Positions 1 to 8,033 of a stretch of DNA of 64,000 bases are shown piece after piece. Made by a program: the position numbers and the translations under genes. Numbering within the stretch: position 1 is the first letter of the stretch; every line of letters begins with the position of its first letter. A model generated the notes under the pieces. It saw nothing but the letters and a program-made list of their open reading frames with translations, had not been told where the DNA came from and ran no database searches. The stretch is from Rhipicephalus microplus (lineage: Eukaryota > Arthropoda > Arachnida > Ixodida > Ixodidae): the NCBI RefSeq assembly GCF_043290135.1, contig NC_134701.1, forward strand, positions 8,648,001-8,712,000, given 5' to 3'.

Positions 1-80
1 GTGGTGGTGCGGTGCTTTTTTTTCTTTGTGCTGATAGCTTTGAAGATATGTTATGATGGTGGTGAGAGTGGAGCAGGACT

Positions 81-153
81 GTCTCCGTGGCGCAATCGGC
101 TAGCGCGATTGGCTGTTAACCGGAAGGTTGGAGGTTCGAGCCACCCGGTGGTG
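81..153 (+). tRNA. tRNA-Asn(GUU)-like monomer, one-base T-arm deletion
   Basis: The first complete monomer keeps anticodon GTT but has only 73 nt. One C is missing after the T-loop (GAGCC ACCC instead of GAGCCC ACCC), which breaks the T-stem register. The anticodon-stem 3' strand is CCGGA. The same deletion marks a recurring subfamily whose tail reads GCGGTGG before the T-run (also 1410, 2442). Probably non-functional as a tRNA. Confidence 0.7.
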
Positions 154-227
154 GTGCGGTGGTTTTTTTTCTTTGGGCTGATAGCTTTGAAGATATGTTC
201 TGATGATGGTGAGAGTGGAGCAGGACT

Positions 228-301
228 GTCTCCGTGGCGCAATTGGCTAGTGCGATCGGCTGTTAACCGAAAAGTCGGAGGTTCGAGCCCACCCAGTGGT
301 G
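228..301 (+). tRNA. tRNA-Asn(GUU)-like monomer, AAGTC variable loop subtype
   Basis: Anticodon GTT is intact and the T-loop TTCGAGC is intact. The D-stem 3' strand is GTGC, giving one wobble. The acceptor 3' strand CAGTGGT adds a C6:A67 mismatch. This subtype (AAGTC and CCACCCAGTGG) nearly always precedes a monomer whose linker reads GATACCTTT instead of GATAGCTTT, so it marks a fixed position in the higher-order repeats. Confidence 0.7.
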
Positions 302-375
302 GTGCGGCGCTTTTTTTTCTTTGGGCTGATACCTTTGAAGATATGTTCTGATGGTGGTGAGAGTGGAGCAGGACT

Positions 376-449
376 GTCTCCGTGGCGCTATTGGCTTGCG
401 CGATCGGCTGTTAACCGAAAGGTTGGAGGTTCGAGCCCACACGGTGGTG
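376..449 (+). tRNA. tRNA-Asn(GUU)-like monomer with altered D-loop
   Basis: Anticodon GTT is intact. The D-loop reads TATTGGCTT in place of AATTGGCTA, and the T-stem 3' strand is CCACA, which loses the G49:C65 pair. It belongs to the GGCTTGCGC subtype that recurs through the array. Confidence 0.7.
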
Positions 450-672
450 GTGCGGCGCTTTTTTTTTCTTTGCGCTGATAGCTTTGAAGATATGTTCTGG
501 TGGTGGTGAGAGTGGAGCAAGACTGTCTCCGTGCCGCAATTGGCTAGTGTGATCGGCTGTTCACCGGAAAGTTGGAAGTTCGAGCCCACCCGTCGGTGGT
601 GCGGCGCTTTTTTTTCTTTGGGCTGATAGCTCTGAAGAAATGTTCTGACGGTGGTGAGAGTGGAGCAGGACT

Positions 673-746
673 GTCTCCGTGGCGCAATTGGCTAGCGCGA
701 TCGGCTGTAAACCGAAAAGTTGGAGGTTCGAGCTCTCCCGGTGGTG
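673..746 (+). pseudogene. tRNA-Asn-derived monomer with GTA (Tyr-type) anticodon
   Basis: The loop is CTGTAAA, so anticodon positions 34-36 read GTA instead of GTT after a single T to A change. The T-arm 3' strand is CTCTC. The body stays Asn-like, so a working tRNA-Tyr is unlikely. An identical monomer sits at 43792 in the duplicated block. Confidence 0.75.
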
Positions 747-820
747 GTGCGGCGCTTTTTTTTCTGTGGGCTGATAGCTTTGAAGATATGTTCTGATGGT
801 TGTGAGAGTGGAGCAGGACT

Positions 821-894
821 GTCTCCGTGGCGCAATGGGCTAGCGCGATCGGCTGTTAACCGAAAAGTTGGAGTTTCGAGCCCTCCCGGGAGTG
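821..894 (+). tRNA. tRNA-Asn(GUU)-like monomer, CCTCC tail subtype
   Basis: Anticodon GTT is intact. The T-arm is GGAGT/TTCGAGC/CCTCC, so A51 now pairs with U63, but the universal G53:C61 pair is lost. The acceptor 3' strand CGGGAGT leaves one C3:A70 mismatch and three wobble pairs against GTCTCCG. The tail GGTGTGTTGC ends in only T5 (904-908) before GC. Confidence 0.7.
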
Positions 895-1262
895 GTGTGT
901 TGCTTTTTGCTTTGCGGTAATAGCTTTGAAGATATGTTCTGATGGTGGTGAGAGTGCAGCAGGACTGTCTTGGTGGCGCAATTGGCTAGCGCGATCGGCT
1001 GTTAACCGAAAGGTTGGAGGTTCGAGCCCACCCGGTGGTGGTGCGGCGCTTTTTTTTTCTTTGGGGTGATAGCTCTGAAGAAATGTTCTGACGGTGGTCA
1101 GAGTGGAGCACGACGGTCTCCGTGGGGCAATAGGCTAGCGCGATCGGCTGTTAACTGAAAGGTTGGAGGTTCGAGCCCACCAGGTGGTGGTGCGGCGGTT
1201 TTTTTCTTTGGGCTGATAGCTCTGAAGAAATATTCTGACGGTGGTGAGAGTGGAGCAGGACT

Positions 1263-1336
1263 GCCTCCGTGGCGCAATTGGCTAGCGCGATCGGCTGTTA
1301 ACCGAAAAGTTGGAGGTTCGAGCCCACCCGGTGATG
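1263..1336 (+). tRNA. tRNA-Asn(GUU)-like monomer with GCCTCCG acceptor
   Basis: This copy starts GCCTCCG, the form found in insect and nematode tRNA-Asn as I know them, rather than GTCTCCG. The rest is consensus with AAGTT in the variable loop. Its 3' strand CGGTGAT no longer pairs at C2. It may be a chance reversion or a remnant of the founder sequence. Confidence 0.6.
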
Positions 1337-1704
1337 GTGTGGCGCTTTTTTTTCTTTGTGCTGATAGCTTTGAAGATATGTTCTGATGGTGGTGAGAGTG
1401 GATTAGACTGTCTCCGTGGCGCAATTGGCTAGCGCGATTGGCTGTTAACCGAAAGGTTAGAGGTTCGAGCCACCCGGTGGTGGTGCGGTGGTTTTTTTTC
1501 TTTGGGCTGATAGCTTTGAAGATATGTTCTGATGGTGGTGAGAGTGGAGCGGGACTGTCTCCGTGGCGCAATTGGCTAGCGCGATCGGCTGTTAACAGAA
1601 AAGTCGGAGGTTCGAGCCCACCCAGTGGTGGTGTGGCGCTTTTTTTTCTTTGGGCTGATACATTTGAAGATATGTTCTGATGGTGGTGAGAGTGGAGCAG
1701 GACT

Positions 1705-1778
1705 GTCTCTGTGGCGCAATGGGCTAGCGCGATCGGCTGTTAACCGAAAGGTTTGAGTTTCGTGCCCTCCCAGGATTG
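1705..1778 (+). pseudogene. tRNA-Asn-derived monomer with disrupted T-loop
   Basis: The anticodon is GTT, but the T-arm reads TTGAGTTTCGTGCCCTCCC, replacing the TTCGAGC loop by TTCGTGC and weakening the B-box to GTTTCGTGCCC. The tail has T6 (1788-1793). This subtype is always followed by the type starting GTCTTTG (see 1851), forming a conserved two-monomer module seen at many places. Confidence 0.7.
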
Positions 1779-1850
1779 GTGTGTTGCTTTTTTCTTTGTG
1801 GTAATAGCTTTTAAGATATGTTCTGATGGTGGTGAGAGTGGAGCAGGACT

Positions 1851-1924
1851 GTCTTTGTGGCGCAATTGGCTAGCGCGATCGGCTGTTATCCGAAAGGTTG
1901 GAGGTTTGAGCCCACCCGGTGAGG
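1851..1924 (+). tRNA. tRNA-Asn(GUU)-like monomer, GTCTTTG / CTGTTAT subtype
   Basis: Acceptor GTCTTTG, anticodon GTT, but position 38 is T (loop CTGTTAT). The B-box is GGTTTGAGCCC. The linker before it is distinctive (TGGTAATAGCTTTTAAGA). Some members of the subtype have a perfect anticodon stem (see 3325); this one keeps A27. Confidence 0.65.
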
Positions 1925-1999
1925 GTGCGGTGCTTTTTTTTTCTTTGGGGTGATAGCTCTGAAGAAATGGTCTGACGGTGGTGAGAGTGGAGCAGGACG

Positions 2000-2073
2000 G
2001 TCCCCGTGGCGCAATTCGCTAGCGCGATCGGCTGTTAACCGAAAAGTTGGAGGTTCGAGCCCTCCCGGGTGGG
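2000..2073 (+). tRNA. tRNA-Asn(GUU)-like monomer, GTCCCCG subtype with perfect T-stem
   Basis: The T-arm GGAGG/TTCGAGC/CCTCC is fully paired and the B-box GGTTCGAGCCC is intact. The acceptor GTCCCCG pairs with CGGGTGG at four inner Watson-Crick pairs plus a wobble. The D-loop reads AATTCGCTA, so the conserved G18 is replaced by C. The linker before it is of the TAGCTCTGAAGAAATGGTC type. Confidence 0.65.
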
Positions 2074-2145
2074 GTCTGTTGCTTTTTTCTTTGCGCTGAT
2101 AGCTTTGAAGATATGTTCTGATGGTGGTGAGAGTGGAGCAAGATT

Positions 2146-2219
2146 GTCTCCGTGGCGCAATTGGCTAGCGCGATCTGCTCTTAACCGAAAGGTTGGAGGT
2201 TCGAGCCCACCCGGTGGTG
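2146..2219 (+). pseudogene. tRNA-Asn-derived monomer with CTT (Lys-type) anticodon
   Basis: The anticodon arm reads ATCTG/CTCTTAA/CCGAA, so positions 34-36 are CTT, which would decode AAG. Stem pair 30:40 is also lost (U:C). The rest of the body is Asn-like. The subtype is abundant: further copies start at 3620, 4947, 6123 and 6565, at 45265, 46739, 48066, 49242 and 49684, and more lie right of 51 kb. Most are preceded by GAGCACGATT. The recurrence comes from copying a single variant, not from independent mutation. Confidence 0.75.
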
Positions 2220-2293
2220 GTGTGGCGCTTTTTTTTCTTTGCGCTGATAGCTTTGAAGATATGTTCTGATGGTGGTGAGAGTGGAGCACGACT

Positions 2294-2367
2294 GTCTCCG
2301 TGGCGCGATTGGCTAGCCCGATCGGCTGTTAACCGAAAGGTTGGAGGATCGAGCCCACCCGGTGGTG
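2294..2367 (+). tRNA. tRNA-Asn(GUU)-like monomer with GGATCGAGC T-loop edge
   Basis: Anticodon GTT. The T-arm reads GGAGGATCGAGC, changing the first T of the T-loop (position 54) to A and the B-box to GGATCGAGCCC. The D-arm start is GCGCGATTGG and the D-stem 3' side reads GCCC, breaking a D-stem pair. Confidence 0.65.
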
Positions 2368-2588
2368 GTGCAGTGCTTTTTTTTCTTTGGGCTGATAGCT
2401 TTGAAGATATGTTCTGATGGTGGTGAGATGGGAGCAAGACTGTCTCCGTGGCGCAATCGGCTAGCGCGATTGGCTGTTAACCGAAAGGTTGGAGGTTCGA
2501 GCCACCCGGTGGTGGTGCGGTGGTTTTTTTTCTTTGGGCTGATAGCTTTGAAGATATGTTCTGATGGTGGTGAGAGTGGAGCAGGACT

Positions 2589-2662
2589 GTCTCCGTGGCG
2601 CAATTGGCTAGCGCGATCGCCTATTAACCGAAAAGTCGGAGGTTTGAGCCCACCCAGTGTTG
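2589..2662 (+). pseudogene. tRNA-Asn-derived monomer with ATT anticodon and broken stem
   Basis: The loop is CTATTAA, giving anticodon ATT, and stem position 31 is C (ATCGC), which cannot pair with C39. The B-box is GGTTTGAGCCC. A duplicate starts at 45708. Confidence 0.7.
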
Positions 2663-3324
2663 GTGCGGCGCTTTTTTTTCTTTGGGCTGATACCTTTGAA
2701 GATATGTTCTGATGGTGGTGAGAGTGGAGCAGGACTGTCTCCGTGGCGCAATCGGCTTGCGCGATCGGCTGTTAACCGAAAGGTTGGCGGTTCGAGCCCA
2801 CCCGGTGGTGGTGCGGCGCTTTTTTTTCTTTGCGCTGATAGCTTTGAAGATATGTTGTGATGGTGGTGAGAGTGGAGCAAGACTGTCTCCGTGGCGCAAT
2901 GGGCTAGCGCGATCGGCTGTTAACCGAAAGGCTGGAGTTTCGAGCCCTCCCGGGTGTGGTGTGTTGCTTTTTTTCTTTGCGCTGATAGCTTTGAAGATAT
3001 GTTCTGATGGTGGTGAGAGTGGAGGAGGACTGTCTCCGTGGTGCAATTGGCTAGCGCGATCAGCTGTTAACCGAAAGGTTGGAGGTTTGAGCCCACCCGG
3101 TGGTGGTGCGGCGCTTTTTTTCTCTGCGCTGACAGCTTTGAACATATGTTCTGATGGTGGTGAGAGTGGAGCAAGACTGTCTCCGTGGCGCAATGGGCTA
3201 GCGCGATCGGCTGTTAACCGAAAGGTTTGACTTTCGTGCCCTCCCAGGATTGGTGTGTTGCTTTTTTCTTTGTGGTAATAGCTTTTAAGATATGTTCTGA
3301 TGGTGGTGAGAGTGGAGCAGGACT

Positions 3325-3398
3325 GTCTTTGTGGCGCAATTGGCTAGCGCGTTCGGCTGTTATCCGAAAGGTTGGAGGTTTGAGCCCACCCGGTGGGG
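3325..3398 (+). tRNA. tRNA-Asn(GUU)-like monomer with fully paired anticodon stem
   Basis: Unlike nearly all other monomers, this one has TTCGG/CCGAA, a perfect anticodon stem identical to ordinary animal tRNA-Asn. Position 38 is T (CTGTTAT), the acceptor is GTCTTTG and the B-box is GGTTTGAGCCC. Copies with the same stem occur in the duplicated block near 46444 and repeatedly right of 50 kb. The stem probably keeps the ancestral T27 rather than being a reversion. Confidence 0.65.
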
Positions 3399-4062
3399 GT
3401 GCGGTGCTTTTTTTTTCTTTGGGGTGATAGCTCTGAAGAAATGGTCTGACGGTGGTGAGACTAGAGCAGGACGGTCCCCGTGGCGCAATTCGCTAGCGCG
3501 ATCGGCTGTTAAACGAAAAGTTGGAGGTTCGAGCCCTCCCGGGTGGGGTCTGTTGCTTTTTTCTTTGCGCTGATAGCTTTGAAGATATGTTCTGATGGTG
3601 GTGAGAGTGGAGCACGATTGTCTCCGTGGCGCAATTGGCTAGCGCGATCTGCTCTTAACCGAAAGGTTGGAGGTTCGAGCCCACCCGGTGGTGGTGCGGC
3701 GCTTTTTTTTTCTTTGCGCTGATAGCTTTGAAGATATGTTCTGATGGTGGTGAGAGTGAAGCACGACTGTCTCCGTGGCGCAAGTGGCTAGTGCGATCGG
3801 CTGTTAACCGAAAGGTTGGAGGTTCGAGCCCACCCGGTGGTGGTGCGGTGCTTTTTTTTCTTTGGGCTGATAGCTTTGAAGATATGTTCTGATGGTGGTG
3901 AGAGGGGAGCAAGACTGTCTCCGTGGCGCAATGGGCTAGCGCGATCGGCTGTTGACCGAAAGGTTGGAGTTATGAGCCCTCCCGGGAGTGGTGTGTTGCT
4001 TTTTTCTTTGCGGTAATAGCTTTGAAGATATGTTCTGATGGTGGTGAGAGTTGAGCAGGACT

Positions 4063-4136
4063 GTCTTCGTGGCGCAATTGGCTAGCGCGATCGGCTATTA
4101 ACCGAAAGGTTGGAGGTTCGAGCCCAACCAGTGGTG
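4063..4136 (+). pseudogene. tRNA-Asn-derived monomer with ATT anticodon, otherwise consensus stem
   Basis: Loop CTATTAA with the usual ATCGG/CCGAA stem; the anticodon is ATT, which would still decode asparagine AAT if not modified. T-stem 3' strand is CCAAC. Duplicate at 47182. Its counterpart at 51600 has the normal GTT, so the change arose after that split. Confidence 0.65.
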
Positions 4137-5102
4137 GTGCGGCGCTTTTTTTTCTTTGGGGTGATAGCTCTGAAGAAATCTTCTGACGGTGGTGAGAGTG
4201 GAGCACGACTGTCTCCGTGGGGCAATTGGCTAGCGCGATCGCCTGTTAACCGAAAGGTTGGAGGTTCGAACCCACCCGGTGGTGGTGCGGCGCTTTTTTT
4301 TCCTTGGGGTGATAGCTCTGAAGAAATGGTCTGACGGTGGTGAGAGTGGAGCAGGACGGTCCCCGTGGCGCAATTGGCTAGCGCGATCGGCTGTTAACCG
4401 AAAAGTTGGAGTTTCGAGCCCTGCCGGGAATGGTGTCTTGCTTTTTTCTTTGCGCTGATAGCTTTGAAGATATGTTCTGATGGTGATGAGAGTGGAGCAC
4501 GACTGTCTCCATGGCGAAATTGGCTAGCGCGATCGGCTGTTAACCGAAAGGTTGGAGGAGCGAGCCCACCCGGTGGTGGTGCGGTGCTTTTTTTTCTTAG
4601 GGCTGATAGCTTTGAAGATATGTTCTGATGGGGGTGAGAGGGGAGCAAGACTGTCTCCGTGGCGCAATGGGCTAGCGCGATCGGCTGTTGACCGAAAGGT
4701 TGGAGGTTTGAGCCCACCCGGTGGGGGTGCGGTGCTTTTTTTTCTTTGGGATGATAGCTCTGAAGAAATGGTCTGACGGTGGTGAGAGTGGAGCAGGACG
4801 GTCCCCGTGGCGCAATTCGCTAGCGCGATCGGCTGTTAACCGAAAAGTTGGAGGTTCGAGCCCTCCCGGGTGGGGTCTGTTGCTTTTTTCTTTGCGCCGA
4901 TAGCTTTGAAGATATGTTCTGATGGTGGTGAGAGTGGAGCACGGTTGTTGCCGTGGCGCAATTGGCTAGCGCGATCTGCTCTTAACCGAAAGGTTGGAGG
5001 TTCGAGCCCACCCGTTGGTGGTGCGGCGCTTTTTTTTTCTTTGCGCTGATAGCTTTGAAGATATGTTCTGACGGTGGTGAGAGTGGAGCACGACTGTCTC
5101 CG

Positions 5103-5116
5103 TGGCGCAATTGGCT
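5103..5116 (+). promoter_or_regulatory. Internal Pol III A-box in the reference monomer
   Basis: TGGCGCAATTGG followed by CT fits the eukaryotic tRNA A-box (TRGCNNAGYNGG-like). It spans tRNA positions 8 to about 20. It is kept in most monomers; the clearest loss is in the four monomers starting at 29942, 30089, 37148 and 37296. Confidence 0.75.
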
Positions 5117-5147
5117 AGCGCGATCGGCTGTTAACCGAAAGGTTGGA

Positions 5148-5158
5148 GGTTCGAGCCC
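5148..5158 (+). promoter_or_regulatory. Internal Pol III B-box in the reference monomer
   Basis: GGTTCGAGCCC matches the B-box consensus GGTTCGANTCC except at one tolerated position. Subfamilies with GTTTCGAGCCC or GGTTTGAGCCC have a weaker first or internal position, and one subfamily has GTTTCGTGCCC. Confidence 0.75.
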
Positions 5159-5178
5159 ACCCGGTGGTGGTGCGGTGC

Positions 5179-5186
5179 TTTTTTTT
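5179..5186 (+). terminator. T8 run, probable Pol III terminator, 9 nt after the tRNA body
   Basis: Eight T residues follow the tRNA-like body after a 9-nt tail and are followed by CTTTG. This placement and length are typical for termination of a tRNA gene by RNA polymerase III. Equivalent runs of T5 to T9 close nearly every monomer. The CCACC-type tails usually have T7-T9 and the CCTCC-type tails T5-T6. Confidence 0.75.
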
Positions 5187-8033
5187 CTTTGGGCTGATAG
5201 CTTTGAAGATATGTTCTGATGGTGGTTAGAGGGGAGCAAGACTGTCTCCGTGGCGCAATGGGCTAGCGCGATCGGCTGTTGACCGAAAGGTTGGAGTTAT
5301 GAGCCCTCCCGGGAGTGGTGTGTTGCTTTTTGCTTTGCGGTAATAGCTTTGAAGATATGTTCTGATGGTGGTGAGAGTGCAGCAGGACTGTCTTTGTGGC
5401 GCAATTGGCTAGCGCGATCGGCTGTTAACCGAAAGGTTGGAGGTTCGAGCCCACCCGGTGGTGGTGCGGCGCTTTTTTTTTGGGGTGATAGCTCTGAAGA
5501 AATGTTCTGACGGTGGTCAGAGTGGAGGAGGACTGTCTCCGTGGTGCAATAGGCTAGCGCGATCAGCTGTTAACCGAAAGGTTGGAGGTTTGAGCCCACA
5601 CGGTGGTGGTGCGGCGCTTTTTTTCTCTGCACTGATAGCTTTGAACATATGTTCTGATGGGGGTGAGAGTGGAGAAAGACTGTCTCCGTGGCGCAATGGG
5701 CTAGCGCGATCGGCTGTTAACCGAAAGGTTTGAGTTTCGTGCCCTCCCAGGATTGGTGTGTTGCTTTTTTCTTTGTGGTAATAGCTTTTAAGATATGTTC
5801 TGATGGTGGTGAGAGTGGAGCAGGACTGTCTTTGTGGCGCAATTGGCTAGCGCGTTCGGCTGTTATCCGAAAGGTTGGATGTTTGAGCCCACCCGGTGGG
5901 GGTGCGGTGCTTTTTTTTTCTTTGGGGTGATAGCTCTGAAGAAATGGTCTGACGGTGGTGAGAGTAGAGCAGGACGGTCCCCGTGGCGCAATTCGCTAGC
6001 GCGATCGGCTGTTAACCGAAAAGTTGGAGGTTCGAGCCCTCCCGGGTGGGGTCTGTTGCTTTTTTCTTTGCGCAGATAGCTTTGAAGATATGTTCTGATG
6101 GTGGTGAGAGGAGAGCACGATTGTCTCCGTGGCGCAATTGGCTAGCGCGATCTGCTCTTAACCAAAAGGTTGGAGGTTCGAGCCCACCCGGTGGTGGTGC
6201 GGCGCTTTTTTTTCTTTGCGCTGATAGCTTTGAAGATATGTTCTGATGTTGGTGAGAGTGGAGCACGACTGTCTCCGTGGCGCAAGTGGCTAGTGCGATC
6301 GGCTGTTAACCGAAAGGTTGGAGGTTCGAGCCCACCCGGTGGTGGTGCGGTGCTTTTTTTTCTTTGGGCTGATAGCTTTGAAGATATGTTCTGATGGTGG
6401 TGAGAGGGGAGCAAGACTGTCTCCGTGGCGCAATGGGCTAGCGCGATCGGCTGTTGACCGAAAGGTTGGAGTTATGAGCCCTCCCGGGAGTGGTCTGTTG
6501 CTTTTTTCTTTGCGCTGATAGCTTTGAAGATATGTTCTGATGGTGGTGAGAGTGGAGCACGATTGTCTCCGTGGCGCAATTGGCTAGCGCGATCTGCTCT
6601 TAACCGAAAGTTTGGAGGTTCGAGCCCACCCGGTGGTGGTGTGGCGCTTTTTTTTTCTTTGCGCTGATAGCTTGGAAGATATGTTCTGATGGTGGTGAGA
6701 GTGGAGCACGACTGTCTCCGTGGCGCGATTGGCTAGCCCGATCGGCTGTTAACCGAAAGGTTGGAGGATCGAGCCCACCCGGTGGTGGTGCGGTGCTTTT
6801 TTTTCTTTGGGCTGATAGCTTTGAAGATATGTTCTGATGGTGGTGAGAGGGGAGCAAGACTGTCTCCGTGGCGCAATTGGCTAGCGCGATTGGCTGTTAA
6901 CCGAAAGGTTGGAGGTTCGAGCCACTTGGTGGTGGTGCGGTGGTTTTTTTTCTTTGGGCTGATAGCTTTGAAGATATGTTCTGATGGTGGTGAGAGTGGA
7001 GCAGGACTGTCTCCGTGGCGCAATTGGCTAGCGCGATCGCCTGTTAACCGAAAAGTCGGAGGTTTGCGCCCACCCAGTGGTGGTGCGGCGCTTTTTTTTC
7101 TTTGGGCTGATACCTTTGAAGATATGTTCTGATGGTGGTGAGAGTGGAGCAGGACTGTCTCCGTGGCGCAATTGGCTTGCGCGATCGGCTGTTAACCGAA
7201 AGGTTGGAGGTTCGAGCCCACCCGGTGGTGGTGCGGCGCTTTTTTTTCTTTGCGCTGATAGCTTTGAAGATATGTTCTGATGGTGGTGAGAGTGGAGCAA
7301 GACTGTCTCCGTGGCGCAATGGGCTAGCGCGATCGGCTGTTAACCGAAAGGTTGGAGTTTCGAGCCCTCCCGGGTGTGGTGTGTTGCTTTTTTCTTTGCG
7401 CTGATAGCTTTGAAGATATGTTCTGATGGTGGTGAGAGTGGAGGAGGACTGTCTCCGTGGTGCAATTGGCTAGCGCGATCAGCTGTTAACCGAAAGGTTG
7501 GAGGTTTGAGCCCACCCGGTGGTGGTGCGGCGCTTTTTTTCTCTGCGCTGATAGCTTTGAACATATGTTCTGAAGGTGGTGAGAGTGGAGCAAGACTGTC
7601 TCCGTGGCGCAATGGGCTAGCGCGATCGGCTGTTAACCGAAAGGTTTGAGTTTCGTGCCCTCCCAGGATTGGTGTGTTGCTTTTTTCTTTGTGGTAATAG
7701 CTTTTAAGATATGTTCTGATGGTGGTGAGAGTGGAGCAGGACTGTCTTTGTGGCGCAATTGGCTAGCGCGTTCGGCTGTTATCCGAAAGGTTGGAGGTTT
7801 GAGCCCACCCGGTGGGGGTGCGGTGCTTTTTTTTTCTTTGGGGTGATAGCTCTGAAGAAATGGTCTGACGGTGGTGAGAGTAGAGCAGGACGGTCCCCGT
7901 GGCGCAATTCGCTAGCGCGATCGGCTGTTAACCGAAAAGTTGGAGGTTCGAGCCCTCCCGGGTCGGGTCTGTTGCTTTTTTCTTTGCGCTGATAGCTTTG
8001 AAGATATGTTCTGATGGTGGTGAGAGTGGAGCA

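Larger units (their letters stand above)
2090..3580 (+). repeat. About 10-monomer block repeated within the 8-kb block
   Basis: Matches about 6510-7990 at an offset near 4420 bp (30 monomers), with more divergence than the 43-kb pair, so it is an older exchange. The second 8-kb block carries both members too. Boundaries are approximate. Confidence 0.6.
5096..5169 (+). tRNA. Consensus tRNA-Asn(GUU)-like monomer (reference copy)
   Basis: This copy matches the array consensus and serves as the reference. Order: acceptor GTCTCCG, TG, D-arm GCGC/AATTGGCTA/GCGC, G26, anticodon arm ATCGG/CTGTTAA/CCGAA with anticodon GTT at 5130-5132, variable loop AGGTT, T-arm GGAGG/TTCGAGC/CCACC, acceptor CGGTGGT, discriminator G. 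The D-stem is perfect. Defects are U4:U69 in the acceptor (plus two G:U-type pairs at its end), A27:A43 and A51:A63. CCA is not encoded, as expected for a nuclear eukaryotic gene. The loops, G18G19 and U8 are intact, so a covariance-model search may still call it tRNA-Asn, probably at a reduced score. Whether any transcript is processed or charged cannot be told. Best reading: a degenerate or marginal tRNA-Asn gene amplified as a satellite. Confidence 0.8.
1..8033 (+). repeat. 8-kb higher-order block, left copy
   Basis: The block runs off the left edge and matches 43120-51152 at a constant offset of 43,119 bp with no net indel. I noticed only a few base differences, for example G1735 against A44854 and two adjacent changes near 6112. 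Identity ends sharply at 8033 inside a linker, where GAGTGGAGCA continues GGACT here but CGATT in the other copy. Confidence 0.9.

Noticed and set aside
5187..5240. Linker core GGGCTGATAGCTTTGAAG as the start of a second, degenerate tRNA
   Set aside because: It has a passing likeness to a tRNA 5' end, but no matching 3' acceptor strand, anticodon arm or T-loop follows before the next Asn-like body.
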